Source of the DNA: Allomyces arbusculus
Lineage: Eukaryota; Blastocladiomycota; Blastocladiomycetes; Blastocladiales; Blastocladiaceae
Assembly (NCBI GenBank): GCA_027604705.1
Contig: JADHYV010000081.1
Span: 1 to 64,000, forward strand
Reading direction: 5' to 3'
Length of the DNA stretch: 64,000 nt
The notes under the pieces are model-generated. The model saw only the letters and a list, made by a program, of their open reading frames with translations, was not told the origin of the DNA and searched no databases. This document shows, piece by piece, positions 43,702-55,248 of this stretch. How positions within the stretch are numbered: position 1 is the stretch's first letter; the number at the start of each line of letters is the position of its first letter. The translations under genes and the position numbers were made by a program.

Positions 43702-46700
43702 TCACTCGCCGCACCCCGTGCGCGGCTCAGCACTCGCCCGCCGCGGCGCGCCCGACGCGTCCCAAATCCCGGCCATCTCGTCACCCGTCGCGAGCACGCC
43801 CTGCAGTTCAGCGTTGAGGTCCTCCGGCAACAGGCTGTCCGCCGTCGACCCGCCCAGTACATACTTGTGCAATTCGTGCATCGGGTCGGTCGTGAACATC
43901 GTCGGCGCTGCACCCGCGCCCACGTCCTCGGCACGCGCCGCAGTCAGCGCCGCGTCCGCGGCCGACGCGAGCAAAAACTCGTCCGGTACCGTGCCAGGCG
44001 CGTGGCCCGTCGACAAGAGCACCGACGTCATCCCGGACGACGTGCGCCGCGCCATGGGCGGCGGCGGTGGGGGCGGTTGGAGGGGGGTGAGCGTGAACAA
44101 CGGCGGGGCCGCCGAGTCGGGCAAGTCGATCGCCATGGACGTGTCGGTTGTGGCCGTCGAGGTTGAAAACAACGACGACGAGACCGTCGATGGCGCATCC
44201 GTGGCCGCGGCCGCCAACGCCGCCGCCGCACTTGATCGGCGGCGCCCACTCGCGCCCTTCTTCCCGCTGCCCGATTTCCTGGACTTGGTCGGGCGCGGCG
44301 AGACGACCATGTCCCCCATTCCACCATCTACCGGGTCCATCTCCCCAGCTGCTGCTACCGCTGCCATGGCGGCGACCGCACTCGCCGCGGCACTCGCCGC
44401 AGCCCCTTCGAGCATCACGGCCTTGCGGCGCATCCCGCGCTCCTTCTGCGCGCGATAATCGCACACTTTACAAATCTTGCGCGCGACTTTGCCCAACCGG
44501 TGGAACCCTTCGAGCACGGGTTTCACTTCATGGCACGACGCGCACTCAGCGTCGACGCCCGCATACTGTTCCTGGTACGCCGCATTCGCCACATCGATCG
44601 CGCGCTGCCGTTTCTCAATGCACGCGGCACACAAGTCGCGTGAGGACCGCATGAGCGTGCCTTCCGGCAAGAGACACGCCGGGCACGAGCGGGGCAGCGC
44701 GGGCGGCGGCACGTGCAGTGCGGTCAGCGACTTGGACCGCTGCCGCTTGGTCGCCTGTGGGGCGGCGGCGGCGGATGCGGCTTCGGCTGGAGTGGCCGGT
44801 GCGTCGCTGCTGTCAGCGTGCCGCGCGCGCTTGCCCTTGCTCCCGCCGCGCAACCCCGACGCGAACACGAGCGTCGTCGCCGTGGGCGTCGTCGGGGCCG
44901 GAGCGGGCGGACTCGCCGCAGGCGGCTGCTGTGGCGCCGGCAAGGATTGCTCCGTGGTCCCAGCGGCGAGTAAAGACGGCGGCATTGGTGCCGACGACGC
45001 CGATGGCATCGACAGGCACCGCGACCGCGGACGCACTTTCGCGCGCGATGACGTGGGCGGGGACGAGACGATCGGTGGTGGCGGTGGAGGCGGGGCGAAA
45101 ATATCGGCCGGGTCCACGACTGAGTGCTCGGCCACGTGTGGTAGCGAGACGGGGACCGACGGCCAGTCGTCCATTGCTGCAGCGGATGCGGCCATAAAGG
45201 GCGCGAGCGATGACCGGCGCCGGCGCCGTGGACCGGCGACGCGCTGTGACCCGGACGACGGCGGAGTTGATGGGCCCGCACCGGGCGGGAATCCGGGGGT
45301 CGTAGGGGTTGGGGTCGTGGGTGCCTGTGGAAGGCCCGTGGGTGGGGGGGAGAGTGGCCATGCGGGTGAGAGCGGGACGGTGGCGACGCCGGTGTGGTGG
45401 AACGCGGCCGTCGGCGGAATCGTGGGGGACGACACGTCGAACGGGGAAGAAAAAGTGGGTGCCATTGGCGACGCGACTGGGAAAGCGAAAGTCCGATCAG
45501 AAGCGAATTGACACAAAACTACCCGGCATGAAGGATAATAAAGAGACGGACCATTTGCTATCCCCGCGGAATTCGCCAACGTCGCTGAGACCGGCAACAG
45601 CATCGACGCCGCGCGCCGGCGCTGCAGTTCCAGCGGATGCTGAGTCTGCACCGGCGCAAACAGACCCGCCATCGGCGGCACCGGCAACCCATGCACCGTC
45701 AATGCCCTCGGCCGCGCTACCGTCGGCGGCACACTTTCATCGTTAAGCGTCGGCTGCAGGCCCCCATCACCAAACACCGGCATGGCAGCCGGTGGCGGCG
45801 GCGGTGCAAGCGCTGCGAGCGCAGCATTCGCCGACGCTGTCGCGAGCCCCCACCACGAATCGAGCCCGGATGACGGCGGCGGCGACTGCGAAGCAAGCGG
45901 AAGCGCAAAGTTACCGACGCCCATTCCCAAGGCCGTGGCGCTTGGCATGATCCCGGAGTCGGGCGCGGCGGGGGACAACGGCCCCGTCATCGCGTCCGGT
46001 AAACCCATGTTCGGCGTCGGGAGCGGACTTTCCTGGAAACGCGTCGTATCGCGCACATCAATCAGCCGCAACGGTTCCGGTGCCCCCGCCGCACGGCGCG
46101 CGTGGAGCCGATCCTGTGCGGCACTCGTGCCCATGCCCATGCTTGGATCGATTGCAGCGAGGGTGGGCGTATCCCCGAGATTGAGCCCGCTGTCGTGCAA
46201 GAACCCGTACGACGATGCGCCGCCGCCCGACGCGATCCGCGCGAGCGGCGCATCGGTGCCGGCCCCCATCGAGTCGAGCGAGAGCGAAGAAACGGTCGAC
46301 GCGAGCGGGCGCGAGTGGAGGGATAGTGAGGACAATTGCCGCGTGACGCCGGGCGTCGTGGGGGTCGACACGGCAGCCATGGCCGCCGCGAGTTCGTCGA
46401 GCGCCGATGGTGCCAGGTCCGTGGGGGAAGTTATGGCGAGGTGCGCCGTGGAAGCCGCCGACGACGCGTCGAGCATGGGCTCGTCGTGCGAGGGGTGGTG
46501 GCGGTGGTGGTGGTTGAACATGGCCGTTTCAAGTGCCAAGACCGGCCCGAGCGGCCTGGAGTCGTCCATCTTGGCCGAAGTGGGCCACGCCGAGTCGTCC
46601 GAGACAGCAGCGGTAGCGGTGGTCGTCGAGGTCGCCAGGACGGCGGGCATTGGTGCAACGTCGACGTGGCTCGTGGCGCGGCCCTCCCACAAGGCAAGCG

Positions 46701-47509
46701 GTGCAAGCGGATACTGGTCGGCCCATGCGCCCGGGTTCATGTCGGGCATGCCTGACGTCGTGGTCGTCGCGGTGGTCACCGTGGACGGCCAGCTCCCCGG
46801 CGGCAGCGCATCGAGAGCGGCGTGGGGAGACGGGACCAGGACTAGAGATGATTGCACGCATGAAATCAACCGTCACGGTGAGTTTCGATGGTCCGCGAGC
46901 TTGGTTCCGCACCGAAAACGGTATGTCCTCATCAAAACACATACATGAAGAACGCCGCGACGACGCTGGCGGTGGGAGCGCCACACTTGTAAGCAGCGGG
47001 TCATGGCGCGGCGTCGTGGTCGTCGTGGTCGTCGTGGACGATCCCCAGGGCGCCGAGCCGACGTGGAAAAGACCGTGGTTGATCGCGGATGTTGGTGGAA
47101 ACGCCGCAGTCACCGCTGCCATCGACATGGCGGTCGGTGCGAGGGTCAGGGCATGTGCGAGCACCGACGACGAGGCCGGTGCGGCGGTCGAGTAGTCGGC
47201 AGCAAATAGCGCCCCAAACTCGGAAAAGTCAGGCTCGATCGAGCCCTGGATCGTGCCGCCGTGTGATGTAAAATCCATGCTCGAGGCCCAGGAAGTGGTC
47301 GGTGGTGGTGGTGCCGGCATGGGCGTGTCGGTCGCGCTGCCGTGTCCTTCGGCCGTGACCGCAGCCATCATTTCGGCCAAAGTCGGGTCGTCGCCGTCAA
47401 AGAATGGGTTGTGTGTCATGGCCGACGTCGCGTTACTGTTTACACGCTGCGAAAAGGGGAACGGTGGGAGCGCGGCAGCGGCGGTGGTGCTCTGCGGGTT
47501 CGAGTACAT
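43702..47509 (-). CDS. Large zinc-binding regulator candidate (two CxxC...CxxC modules)
   Basis: Exons 47509-46945 and 46841-43702 give 1,234 residues. The 103-base phase-1 intron has a GTATGT donor and ends CTCTAG. The start is the ATG at 47509; the longer frame begins with TTG. Most of the protein is disordered, rich in Pro/Ser/Thr/Ala with His runs (HHHRHH). Near residues 905-985 there are two Cys4 modules: CPAC-14 residues-CAAC, and CASC-20 residues-CKVC followed by a basic helix (RAQKERGMRRK). Basic patches flank them (KRQRSKS, KSRKSGSGKK). This layout suits a transcription factor or chromatin protein, but the spacing is not a standard GATA finger. A second, in-frame 75-base intron may lie at 45551-45477. 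Confidence 0.75.
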
Positions 47510-49711
47510 GGTCGTGGGTGCGGTCGCGGTCGCGCAACAGTTGGCGATAATGAACTGGTGTCGCCGAGAACCGACACCGCGCGCTACAATGCATACCAAA
47601 CCAACCGTCGTAGATCAGCTCGTGCGAATCGGAATAGGAGAGCGCGGCGCGGGGCCCCAACGGCGTCCAGGGCGCGCCCAAGTGGTGCAAAGGCACGGAC
47701 CGGTACCCTCTGGGCCACAGCGGCGTCACAAGAACACCAACGACCGGCGAGAGCGGTGAAGCTGCGAGAGATTAGCACTCTTGGCGCGTCGCGAGCGTGC
47801 CGTCCAAGAAGCGGAACGAGTGAGCTCGGGCGCGTGGGTCGCGGCGGGGCTCGTCGAGGTGGACTACCGACTGATTGGTGGCGGAGAGCGCCAAGTCGGC
47901 GGTGATGAGGACAAACTCTGGGAAAAGGGGGGCGCCGGGCGAAGCCCGCAAAGAGCATCGGACTGTACCTTTTGAGGAACAGCGCAATGGTTCGCCCCAC
48001 GATTGGTGCGACGTTGATGGCAGGTTGGAGCACCGCAACCGTGGAACGAGTGCTCCTGCACGGTTTCAGCGCAGCAATTCACGCCGGGCCAGCCGTGCGT
48101 GCTCGAGAGGCTCGCGCCGCGAATGCCGGTGGATGCGCCGTGTTGGCGGGTCGAGGAGAGATTGAGATAAGTGGTTCGTGCTCTGCGCAGGCGAAGAGCG
48201 GTTGGAAAGGCAGGGTCGTGCGCGGGCCGGCCGAGCCGGGCGACACGATCACGAGCGGATACCACGGCGCGGTCGAGAGTGCGTTGCCGTGGAGAATGGG
48301 CACTGAGACGAGATGAGCGTCAAGGCCGAGCTCGCGGACGTCTGGAGCATCAGTCGGTTGGTTGGTTGGCGTCGAGTCAGTTCCGTAACATGGCCCGAAA
48401 ATCGCGGTCTTCTTGCTCACAAAAATTCGGCGCTCTTGAGCGTCGCGCCATGCATATCATTCATATCATGGCACGACCGGCGCCGCGGAGCGCGGACGAG
48501 GGCGCGTGCATATCGCAGGGGCGCCCCTTGCCAGGGCCAAGTCGTGCCCGGTCGTGCATGCCGCGGACGGGGCGGCGCACCACTCGCCGCGCGCACGGCC
48601 GGCCGTGAGCGACTGCGGCTGCTATCACAGTGGAGCAGCGACTTGGCCCGCACTCCGCCGCGCCACCACGGCACGTCCGCGCGCAGAACGACGGGACGGC
48701 ACATACCTTGACGACGATGCCGGCGTAGCGGTGAGATAGGTGTGCGGTCGCCTTGGCCAGATCCCGTCGAGCGGAAGAGAAGACGCCGGCGGGCCGGCGC
48801 GCACTGCTTGACCGTGTCGGCGATGTGGTGCAGCACGTCGATGGACAGGAAGGGCGGCGCCACACAGGCAATCGCCGGGAATGCCGCGTGCCAAGGCCAG
48901 CAGCAGGGAGCCGGCGGCGGCCAGCGGGATCGTTGAGAGAGGCCGGTTTTGGCACGGGACGCAGGTATCAACGGCGCTGAAGGGAGAACGGCCGGCCGGA
49001 CGAGCAGCGGGTGCAGCTGGCGGGAGCGGTAGCACGTCGAGCGTCAGCGCGCCGCAGAGACGACGAGGAGGAGGACGCGTGGCGCGGCAGTGTGGTGGTT
49101 TGCCGTGCTTGCGCGTGGGTCGCGGCCGTCCAAATATATCTTTGGCGGGCGGCACTTGCCGCTGCTGTTGCTCCTGCTGCTGCCGTTGCTCTGGGCGGGC
49201 CCGCTCGAGTGTGGACAAGACAAGAAAGCGGAGGGCGCGCGGCGACAGGCGTGGCACCTTGCCAATGCAGGCGCACGTGCGTCGTGCAGCTTGGCCCCAC
49301 CGCACGCCGGCCAAAGCGTCGCACAGCCGGACGTTGCACAAGCGTCCGACGCGCCGCTGCCAACGCCTGCAACGCAAACCAAGGCAACCATCTCACCATG
49401 TTACCCGCAATCGTCGCCCATCGTCGCCAATCTGCGCCCACCGCGAACCACAGCGACCCGCTCCTCCATGACAAGCGACGACAACGAGATAAAAATATAT
49501 TCACATGTGTGGCACGCCATGACAAACAACCGCCGCACGCGAGCACCTGGCTCGCCGCACCCCTCTCTGCCCCGCCACGCGCGCGCTTACGTGGCCGCCC
49601 TTCGTTCGCAACCGCAACCGCAACCGCAACCACAACCGCATTCGCCACCGCAACAACAATCAACCGCAACAACAACCTCTGTCCCGACGCCGCGCTGCGT
49701 CCCCGACGCCC
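47510..49711. other. Long intergenic region, possible small F-box-like remnant
   Basis: 2.2 kb between the zinc-binding gene and MPS1, both on the minus strand. No gene reaches the standard for a call. Around 48690-48860 on the minus strand, PFLSIDVLHHIADTVKQC resembles an F-box start, and a neighbouring frame (DLAKATAHLSHRYAGIVVK) ends at a GTATGT. The two frames do not join. Confidence 0.3.
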
Positions 49712-51905
49712 TCACCCCGTAAACTGATCGTCGAACGTATCGCCCGCCGCGCCCGCCATGTACCGCTCGGGCGCGACAAACGGGTGCACGAGCAACTCGG
49801 CCAGACTGCGGCGCTTGCCCGCATCGCGCTGCAGACACACCTGCACCGCCTGCACCGCCAATCCAATCGGCTCGAGCTCGGCTGGGGACAGCGACGCCAG
49901 GGACGGCCCGGACGTCATGGGCAAGAACGCCGACGCGGGCGTCGCGCCGCGCCGCAGCCGCGGGAACGTGATCGCAAACTTGGGGTCTGGAATGCGCTTC
50001 ATGCGCTGGTCGGCCGTCAGATGCGCAAACGGCGTGCGGCCATAGAGCATTTGGTACACTAACGTCGTTCGTGTAAGGGCAATTCCGTCAGTCGCGTATC
50101 CCCATCGACCTCAAGTCGAACAGCAATGAAAAGACGTACAAATCACCCCCAAACTCCACACGTCCGTCCCCCGGTTCAATCGCATGCGCTTTTGAGCCAT
50201 GTCGTCCGAATCGAGCCCCAACACCGCCTCGGGCGCCATGTAGTTGAGCGTGCCGACCTGGCTGTCGTGAAACACCTTGGTTGTATCCGGCGCCATGGGC
50301 TTAGCAATCCCAAAATCAATCAGCTTGAGCTGGTTCTTGACGAGCAGGAAATTGGCCGGCTTCAAGTCGGCGTGCACGACACGATGCTGGTGCACGCTGT
50401 GCACGCACTCGATCATCATTCGCCAATAGTACCGCACGAGCGCCAGGTTCAGCGGTTTGACGGAAGCGAGCTTGAGCACTTTCGCCATGTCGGTATCGCC
50501 CAGCTCCAAGACGAGGTAGAGGTACCGCTTGCACGAGCTTACCTCATACCCGATCAGCTTGATCACAGCGTCGCACTTTTCGTTGTTGAGCCGTTCGAGC
50601 AGCTGCGCCTCTTCCAGATACGTGGCCGAAGTGACCGGGTCGCTTGGATCGAGCTTGACTTTTTTGCTACACGATCAAAAGAAGTGACGAAGTCAAGTCA
50701 GCTGCCCATCCCGTTCCGTTAAACATCATCATGCTCAGTACGTACACCGCACACCACTCTCGGGTCTTGGAAGACAGCGCGCGATACACGACCGACGTCC
50801 CACCATGCCCCAACTCCTCGGTCGGCCAGTACCGTATCCCCTTGATCACCACCGACTCGTCCAGGACCGCCCCCGCCGGCAACGTCGCCGCTGCAATCCG
50901 CCGCGCCTCCTCGTCGCGCGACGACATGGCCACGTGGCTCCTTGACCGTGACGCTGGCGCCGGCGTCGAAGCCAGGACCGGCGGCCGCATTCGCCCTGCT
51001 GCGCCATCGCGCGAACGTGGGACCATATTCTCGGCCTCCTCGCGCGGATCTGCGGCGGGCCGCGGCGACCGAGAGGACGGTGGGGCCGGACCGTAAAAAT
51101 CTTCGGTCACCATGTCATCGCAGGTCGTGTGGGACGGGGTCGGGAAATCGGCGGGGACGCGTGCGGCCGTGCGAGCAGCCATGGGCGCGGGTGTCGCAAT
51201 TGCCGACCGCGCGAGTGACGAAGCCGACCCGGCGCGCGTGGTTGCCGGCGGCGCAGGGCGCATAATTGTGTCGGCGGGCCGCGCGACGGTGCCGTTCATG
51301 GGCGTTTGCAGGAGCACGTGCCGCGATGGTGGCGCTGCCGTGGGCATGACGTCCGGCGCCGAATGCGTGCGGGAGACCGACGGTGGTGCGGCCGTGGGCG
51401 GTGCGCGCGGGGTCGGGGCACGGGTCGCAATGGAGGACGCTGGCGCCGTCGTGCGCCGGTCGACGTGCAGGTCCCACTGGGATGCGGCCGACGACGTGGA
51501 CGACCGGCTCGACGCCGGGTCAGCGGCGCGCGAAATGGGCTTGGTGCCTCCGCGAAGCCGCTCGTCGTCAGCCGCGGCCGCGGCGAGGAAGGCGTCCATG
51601 CCGTAAACGGGCATCGGTTCTGACCCGGACGTGCGGTTCGAAAAGAAGCTGGTCGCATCGATGCGGTCGATTTCTGACTCGACTTGCCGGTGGACAGCAA
51701 AGACCTAAATAGCACGAGCCAGCGTTGCGGTCAGGAAAAGAATGATGGCGATGGATGGATTGAACGAGCGGATGCACACATCCATGTCGGCGGCCCGACT
51801 GCTGCTGCCGCTACCACTTCCCGCCGTTCCAAACAGACCGCCACGACTCGCACGGCGAGGGTCCGACCCTGAGCGGCCAGACGAATTGGCAGGGGTGCCG
51901 AACAT
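49712..51905 (-). CDS. MPS1: Spindle-checkpoint dual-specificity kinase MPS1/TTK
   Basis: MPS1 recruits checkpoint proteins to unattached kinetochores by phosphorylating the KNL1/Spc105 MELT repeats. Four exons (51905-51780, 51704-50746, 50666-50140, 50058-49712) give 652 residues. The introns are 75, 79 and 81 bases (GTGTGC, GTACGT, GTACGT; phases 0, 2, 1). The first ~330 residues are Ser/Pro/Ala-rich. The kinase domain (about 340-640) has the Gly loop ELGHGGTSVVYRAL, ATP-binding Lys in CAVKKVKLD (about 363), catalytic VHADLKPANF (Asp about 462) and IDFGIAKPMAPDTTKVFHDS. It then has QVGTLNYMAPEAVLG, which is the MPS1 signature, and [20 protein letters not shown]. The N-terminus looks shorter than in yeast. 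The start is the ATG at 51905 (ACCATGT). Confidence 0.93.
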
Positions 51906-53499
51906 GGTGGTGCGCGGTCGGGCAGGTTCCCGACTGAGCGAAGAACAATGGTAGAAAATGGGTTGAAGCGTTGACCAGCTGGCCTCGGGGCGTGCGCTAG
52001 TCACGGCTAACGGAAACGCTGTCGAAAAGAGATTGCAGCAAGTTGGCGGGAAGCTGAGAGGAGTTGTCCTCGAGGAGACGGGGGCGGCAGCGGGGCCGTC
52101 GAGCAGGTCGTGCAGAAGCAGCGTTGCGTCGACGTGCAAGGGTGAACCGCCTCGTCACAAACCTTTCTCATGCATCCAACCACATCGATCTGCCATAGAC
52201 ATCACGACATGTTGCTGGCGATCATGTTGCTGGAGATTATGTCGCTGACAGCGATACCGCCTGTCGCTCACACTCCTCTGCGCCGCCTGTCAACGGCTTT
52301 GGGAACGCTGTGGAGCGTTGACGTTGAGCTGGTCACTGTCGGCAATCTCTTTGCGCTCGAATCGCCCATTCCAGTTCACACGCTCGTCTTGGGACTGTTG
52401 TGAGCGTTTGCTCCTGGCCTTTTGATCAAAATGTCGCCACCAGGTAACTTCAACATGACACCAGCTCGACCACCAAATCTCACGTACGCATAGTGCATGT
52501 CAAGGGCTTCAAGTAATCCAAGTTTCATTTTCCCCGGTCCCTTGCTCCTCCAGCAGCAACACTCTAACGCCGCTGGTCGTCACAGTTCAAAATTCGTTGC
52601 AAACGGCTCAGACTCCATCAGAATGTAGTAAACGTATGTAAATGACTTTTCCTGTGTTCCCACCTCATTTGAGATCGTGGTGAGTATGAGCGGCGGTTGC
52701 AAGATCGGCATGTCTTCCCTTGGCCTTGACTGGGGCTGACCTTGACGAGGCATGTGCCTCGCATCTCACTCCTCCATGCACCCAGAGCACCGCCACGACC
52801 GCCACGGCCACAGCCTCAGCCACCAGCGGCATCGCCGCGACCTCGAACGCGCTGGCACCTCCACGACCTCTACCAGCGCTGGAACCGCCGTGACCCCGAC
52901 CACCACCAGCACCGGCGCGGCGATTGGCTCCGCCACGGCCACCCCATCCCGCCCGCGACGTCCACGTGCGGGAACCGGTTACCCGCACGAGAACAGGGCG
53001 CCACTTGAGTTCCTTGGACTCCTTGGCTGTCCAACCTGCCTTTGCAATTCATCTTAGCCATGAGTATTATTCCTACAAGCAACGTGAGGATCAACACGAC
53101 CACCCATCAGGCTTCCAAATCAAATCATAGAATATGGGGCTAACCAATCAGCCCAATCGTGGCTCCATGAACAAAAAACATATGTATCATGACCTAAACT
53201 CACGATTGAGTATTGGCTGAACAAGATGCTTGGGCGAGTTCCCTGCCCCGCCTGGTACATCGGCGGCGGGAGGACAAGAATGACGATGTTTTCGAGGACC
53301 TGGGTCGGATATTGGACAGCCATTTGCTGGCTGCACGCGCATGGCTTTGTGCACAGCAGACAGTACAAGAGTGCATCAAACACAGGCGGCCAAAACTTGC
53401 AGACGGTCCCACAATATTAATCAGTACATGTTTCATTTTGAACGCTCATTTCCCATTATCTACCTCCACTTCGTGCCAAACAAGTGACCTAACTTCTTG
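51906..53499. other. Intergenic, mixed composition, no gene supported
   Basis: 1.6 kb upstream of MPS1 and downstream of the SH3-PX gene. The middle (52.2-52.7 kb and 53.0-53.5 kb) is clearly AT-richer than the genes. A minus-strand frame at 52665-52988 has an RGG-like segment (WGGRGGANRRAG) within GGC/CCG-rich DNA, but no start, exon junction or domain supports it. Confidence 0.35.
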
Positions 53500-55248
53500 T
53501 CAGGCCAGGCGCCCTGCACCCAAATACCCGCGCCCACCAATGGCGACGCGCGACGCTGGCATGGCATCCAGCGCCGACGTGAAATAACCGCGCCTCCCGC
53601 CTTCGTCCCCTCGATCGCCACTCGAGCCGCGTCCCATTGATGGTGCCACTGGCAAGCCCAAAAATTCGAGCACCATATCGGTCCCACCCAGCAACCCCTG
53701 TACGCCCACAAGCCGCACGCAAAATGCGGCAAACTCGCGCTCCCGTTGAGCAGTGACCGCCGGAAGCACCATACACTGCTTGTAGTTATTTTCCGCGCCC
53801 ACCGTCAGCCGCGGCGGGAGTGTGGGAGTGCTTGAAGCGGGCAACTTGTCGGCCCACAATTCCGTGAGCGCGTAAAAATCGGCGTCCGCCCTCTGCACCG
53901 TCTTGGTCGCACCCGATGCGAGCGTCACGGCGAGCGTGTACTCGTACTGGGCCGGACCCGTGCGACGACCACTCTTGAGCGCGATTTGCACAACGGGGTA
54001 TGAGGTAGATGACCCGGAATCGACCGGACCGGTCGTGGCCAGGCTGGCCGTGCGAGAATCGTAGGCGAGGGCGTCGACATGTTGGCGGCGGCGCAGTGAC
54101 GTGTAGGTTTCGGTCGGGTCGAGCATCGAGCCGGGGACACCACGCGTCAAAGTCGCGTGCCGAGGAACCGTGTCGTGGACGGTGAGTGCGGCCACGCCCG
54201 CCGCGAGGTCGTCGGAACCGCGTCGGCCGAGGGTGGCGGACCGCGCGCCGGGTGTGGTTGGTCGAGCGATGGTCGCGCCGGGCGTCATGGGCCGCGCAAT
54301 TGTGGCTCCAGGCGTGGTCGGACGAGTCAAAGTACCAGGCGTTGCCGGTCGAGCCAATGTTCCTGGTGTGCCCGGTCGTGACAAAGTAGCGCCAGCCACG
54401 GCAGCGGGTAGTGTGCGGGCGCCAACGCGAGGAGTAGATGCGCCGCTGCGCCGGTCAAACGACCGTGTTCGCGAGAGCGACGCGTAGGTGACGCGCGGCG
54501 GTTCGTCGTCGACGGGTGATGGAGACGGGCGCTGTGCATACCGCGTGCGCGCAACAGGAGAGGGCGAGGCATGGCGCTGTGGGCGTGAGGAGGCGACGGG
54601 CGACGTTTCGCGCCGGTACCGCGGCTGCGACGACTCGTATCCCTCGTCGGACGGCCTCCTGTCGACGCGCACGGCCACATCGGTCCCCTGGCGGCCTTGT
54701 CCACCGGCGAGCCGCTCCACAGCGCCCGCGCTGCGCTGCCGGTCGCGGCTCGTCGCACGGCGCTCCGACCGGTCCGACTCCCCATTGTACGACGGGCGAA
54801 TACTCCGCATCGACGACACGCGGCGCGGGGGCGGGGCATTGTTTTCCGACCGCTGCTGCCGCGGCGGCGCCGCTTCGTAGGACCGCTGCAGCGTCGGTGT
54901 CATCGACCGTGGTGGGCTCATGCGTGACTGGAACTCGTAATCGTCTGATGCAGACCCATGCAGCCGGTTCTCGACCTCCAAAACGGGCTGCAACCCGCGG
55001 GTCGTGCCGCGCGGCGTCGGGCGTGGCATATCTGAATATTCGCGCGCAGTGTCGTCATCGACAACTTCAAAGTAGTTGGCGGGCACGAGACCCACGCGCG
55101 CGTTGCGCGCAAATGGGGCCGATGCGTTGGTGGTCGCGAAGAACCAGTCTTGCTTGCGGTGCAAAACAAAGAATTCCTGGCCGCGCGCAAACGACAGCTG
55201 GTCATCGGTCGCGGCCGTGAACGGGTACAGAGCACGGATGCGTTTCAT
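53500..55248 (-). CDS. SH3-PX scaffold protein (Bem1/Scd2-like polarity adaptor)
   Basis: 582 residues in one exon from the ATG at 55248; the frame extends upstream without a better start. Residues 2-63 are an SH3 domain: RALYPFTAATDDQLSF (ALYDF motif), QDWFFATT, GLVPANYFEVV. A long Arg/Ser/Pro-rich linker contains tandem RPxTPG repeats at about 330-380. Residues 416-534 look like a PX domain, with YPVVQIALKSG, the RADADFYALTEL block, a Pro-rich loop (TLPPRL) and a final helical pair. SH3 plus PX in a fungus recalls Bem1/Scd2, scaffolds that bring Cdc42 and its activator together at membranes. Those have two SH3 domains and a C-terminal PB1, which I do not see here. A NADPH-oxidase organiser is the alternative. 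Confidence 0.75.
   Translation of the reverse strand: MKRIRALYPFTAATDDQLSFARGQEFFVLHRKQDWFFATTNASAPFARNARVGLVPANYFEVVDDDTAREYSDMPRPTPRGTTRGLQPVLEVENRLHGSASDDYEFQSRMSPPRSMTPTLQRSYEAAPPRQQRSENNAPPPRRVSSMRSIRPSYNGESDRSERRATSRDRQRSAGAVERLAGGQGRQGTDVAVRVDRRPSDEGYESSQPRYRRETSPVASSRPQRHASPSPVARTRYAQRPSPSPVDDEPPRVTYASLSRTRSFDRRSGASTPRVGARTLPAAVAGATLSRPGTPGTLARPATPGTLTRPTTPGATIARPMTPGATIARPTTPGARSATLGRRGSDDLAAGVAALTVHDTVPRHATLTRGVPGSMLDPTETYTSLRRRQHVDALAYDSRTASLATTGPVDSGSSTSYPVVQIALKSGRRTGPAQYEYTLAVTLASGATKTVQRADADFYALTELWADKLPASSTPTLPPRLTVGAENNYKQCMVLPAVTAQREREFAAFCVRLVGVQGLLGGTDMVLEFLGLPVAPSMGRGSSGDRGDEGGRRGYFTSALDAMPASRVAIGGRGYLGAGRLA
54280..54420 (-). repeat. Tandem coding repeat, RPxTPG(A/T) unit
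   Basis: Within the SH3-PX gene five units of about 27-30 bases encode LSRPGTPGT, LARPATPGT, LTRPTTPGAT, IARPMTPGAT and IARPTTPGA in a row. The units are close to one another at the DNA level, so recent expansion is likely. Each unit carries a TP site that proline-directed kinases could phosphorylate. Confidence 0.85.

Noticed and set aside
52665-52988. Minus-strand RGG-like frame
   Set aside because: Gly/Arg content follows from GGC/CCG-rich DNA; no start codon, no exon partner and no conserved domain.
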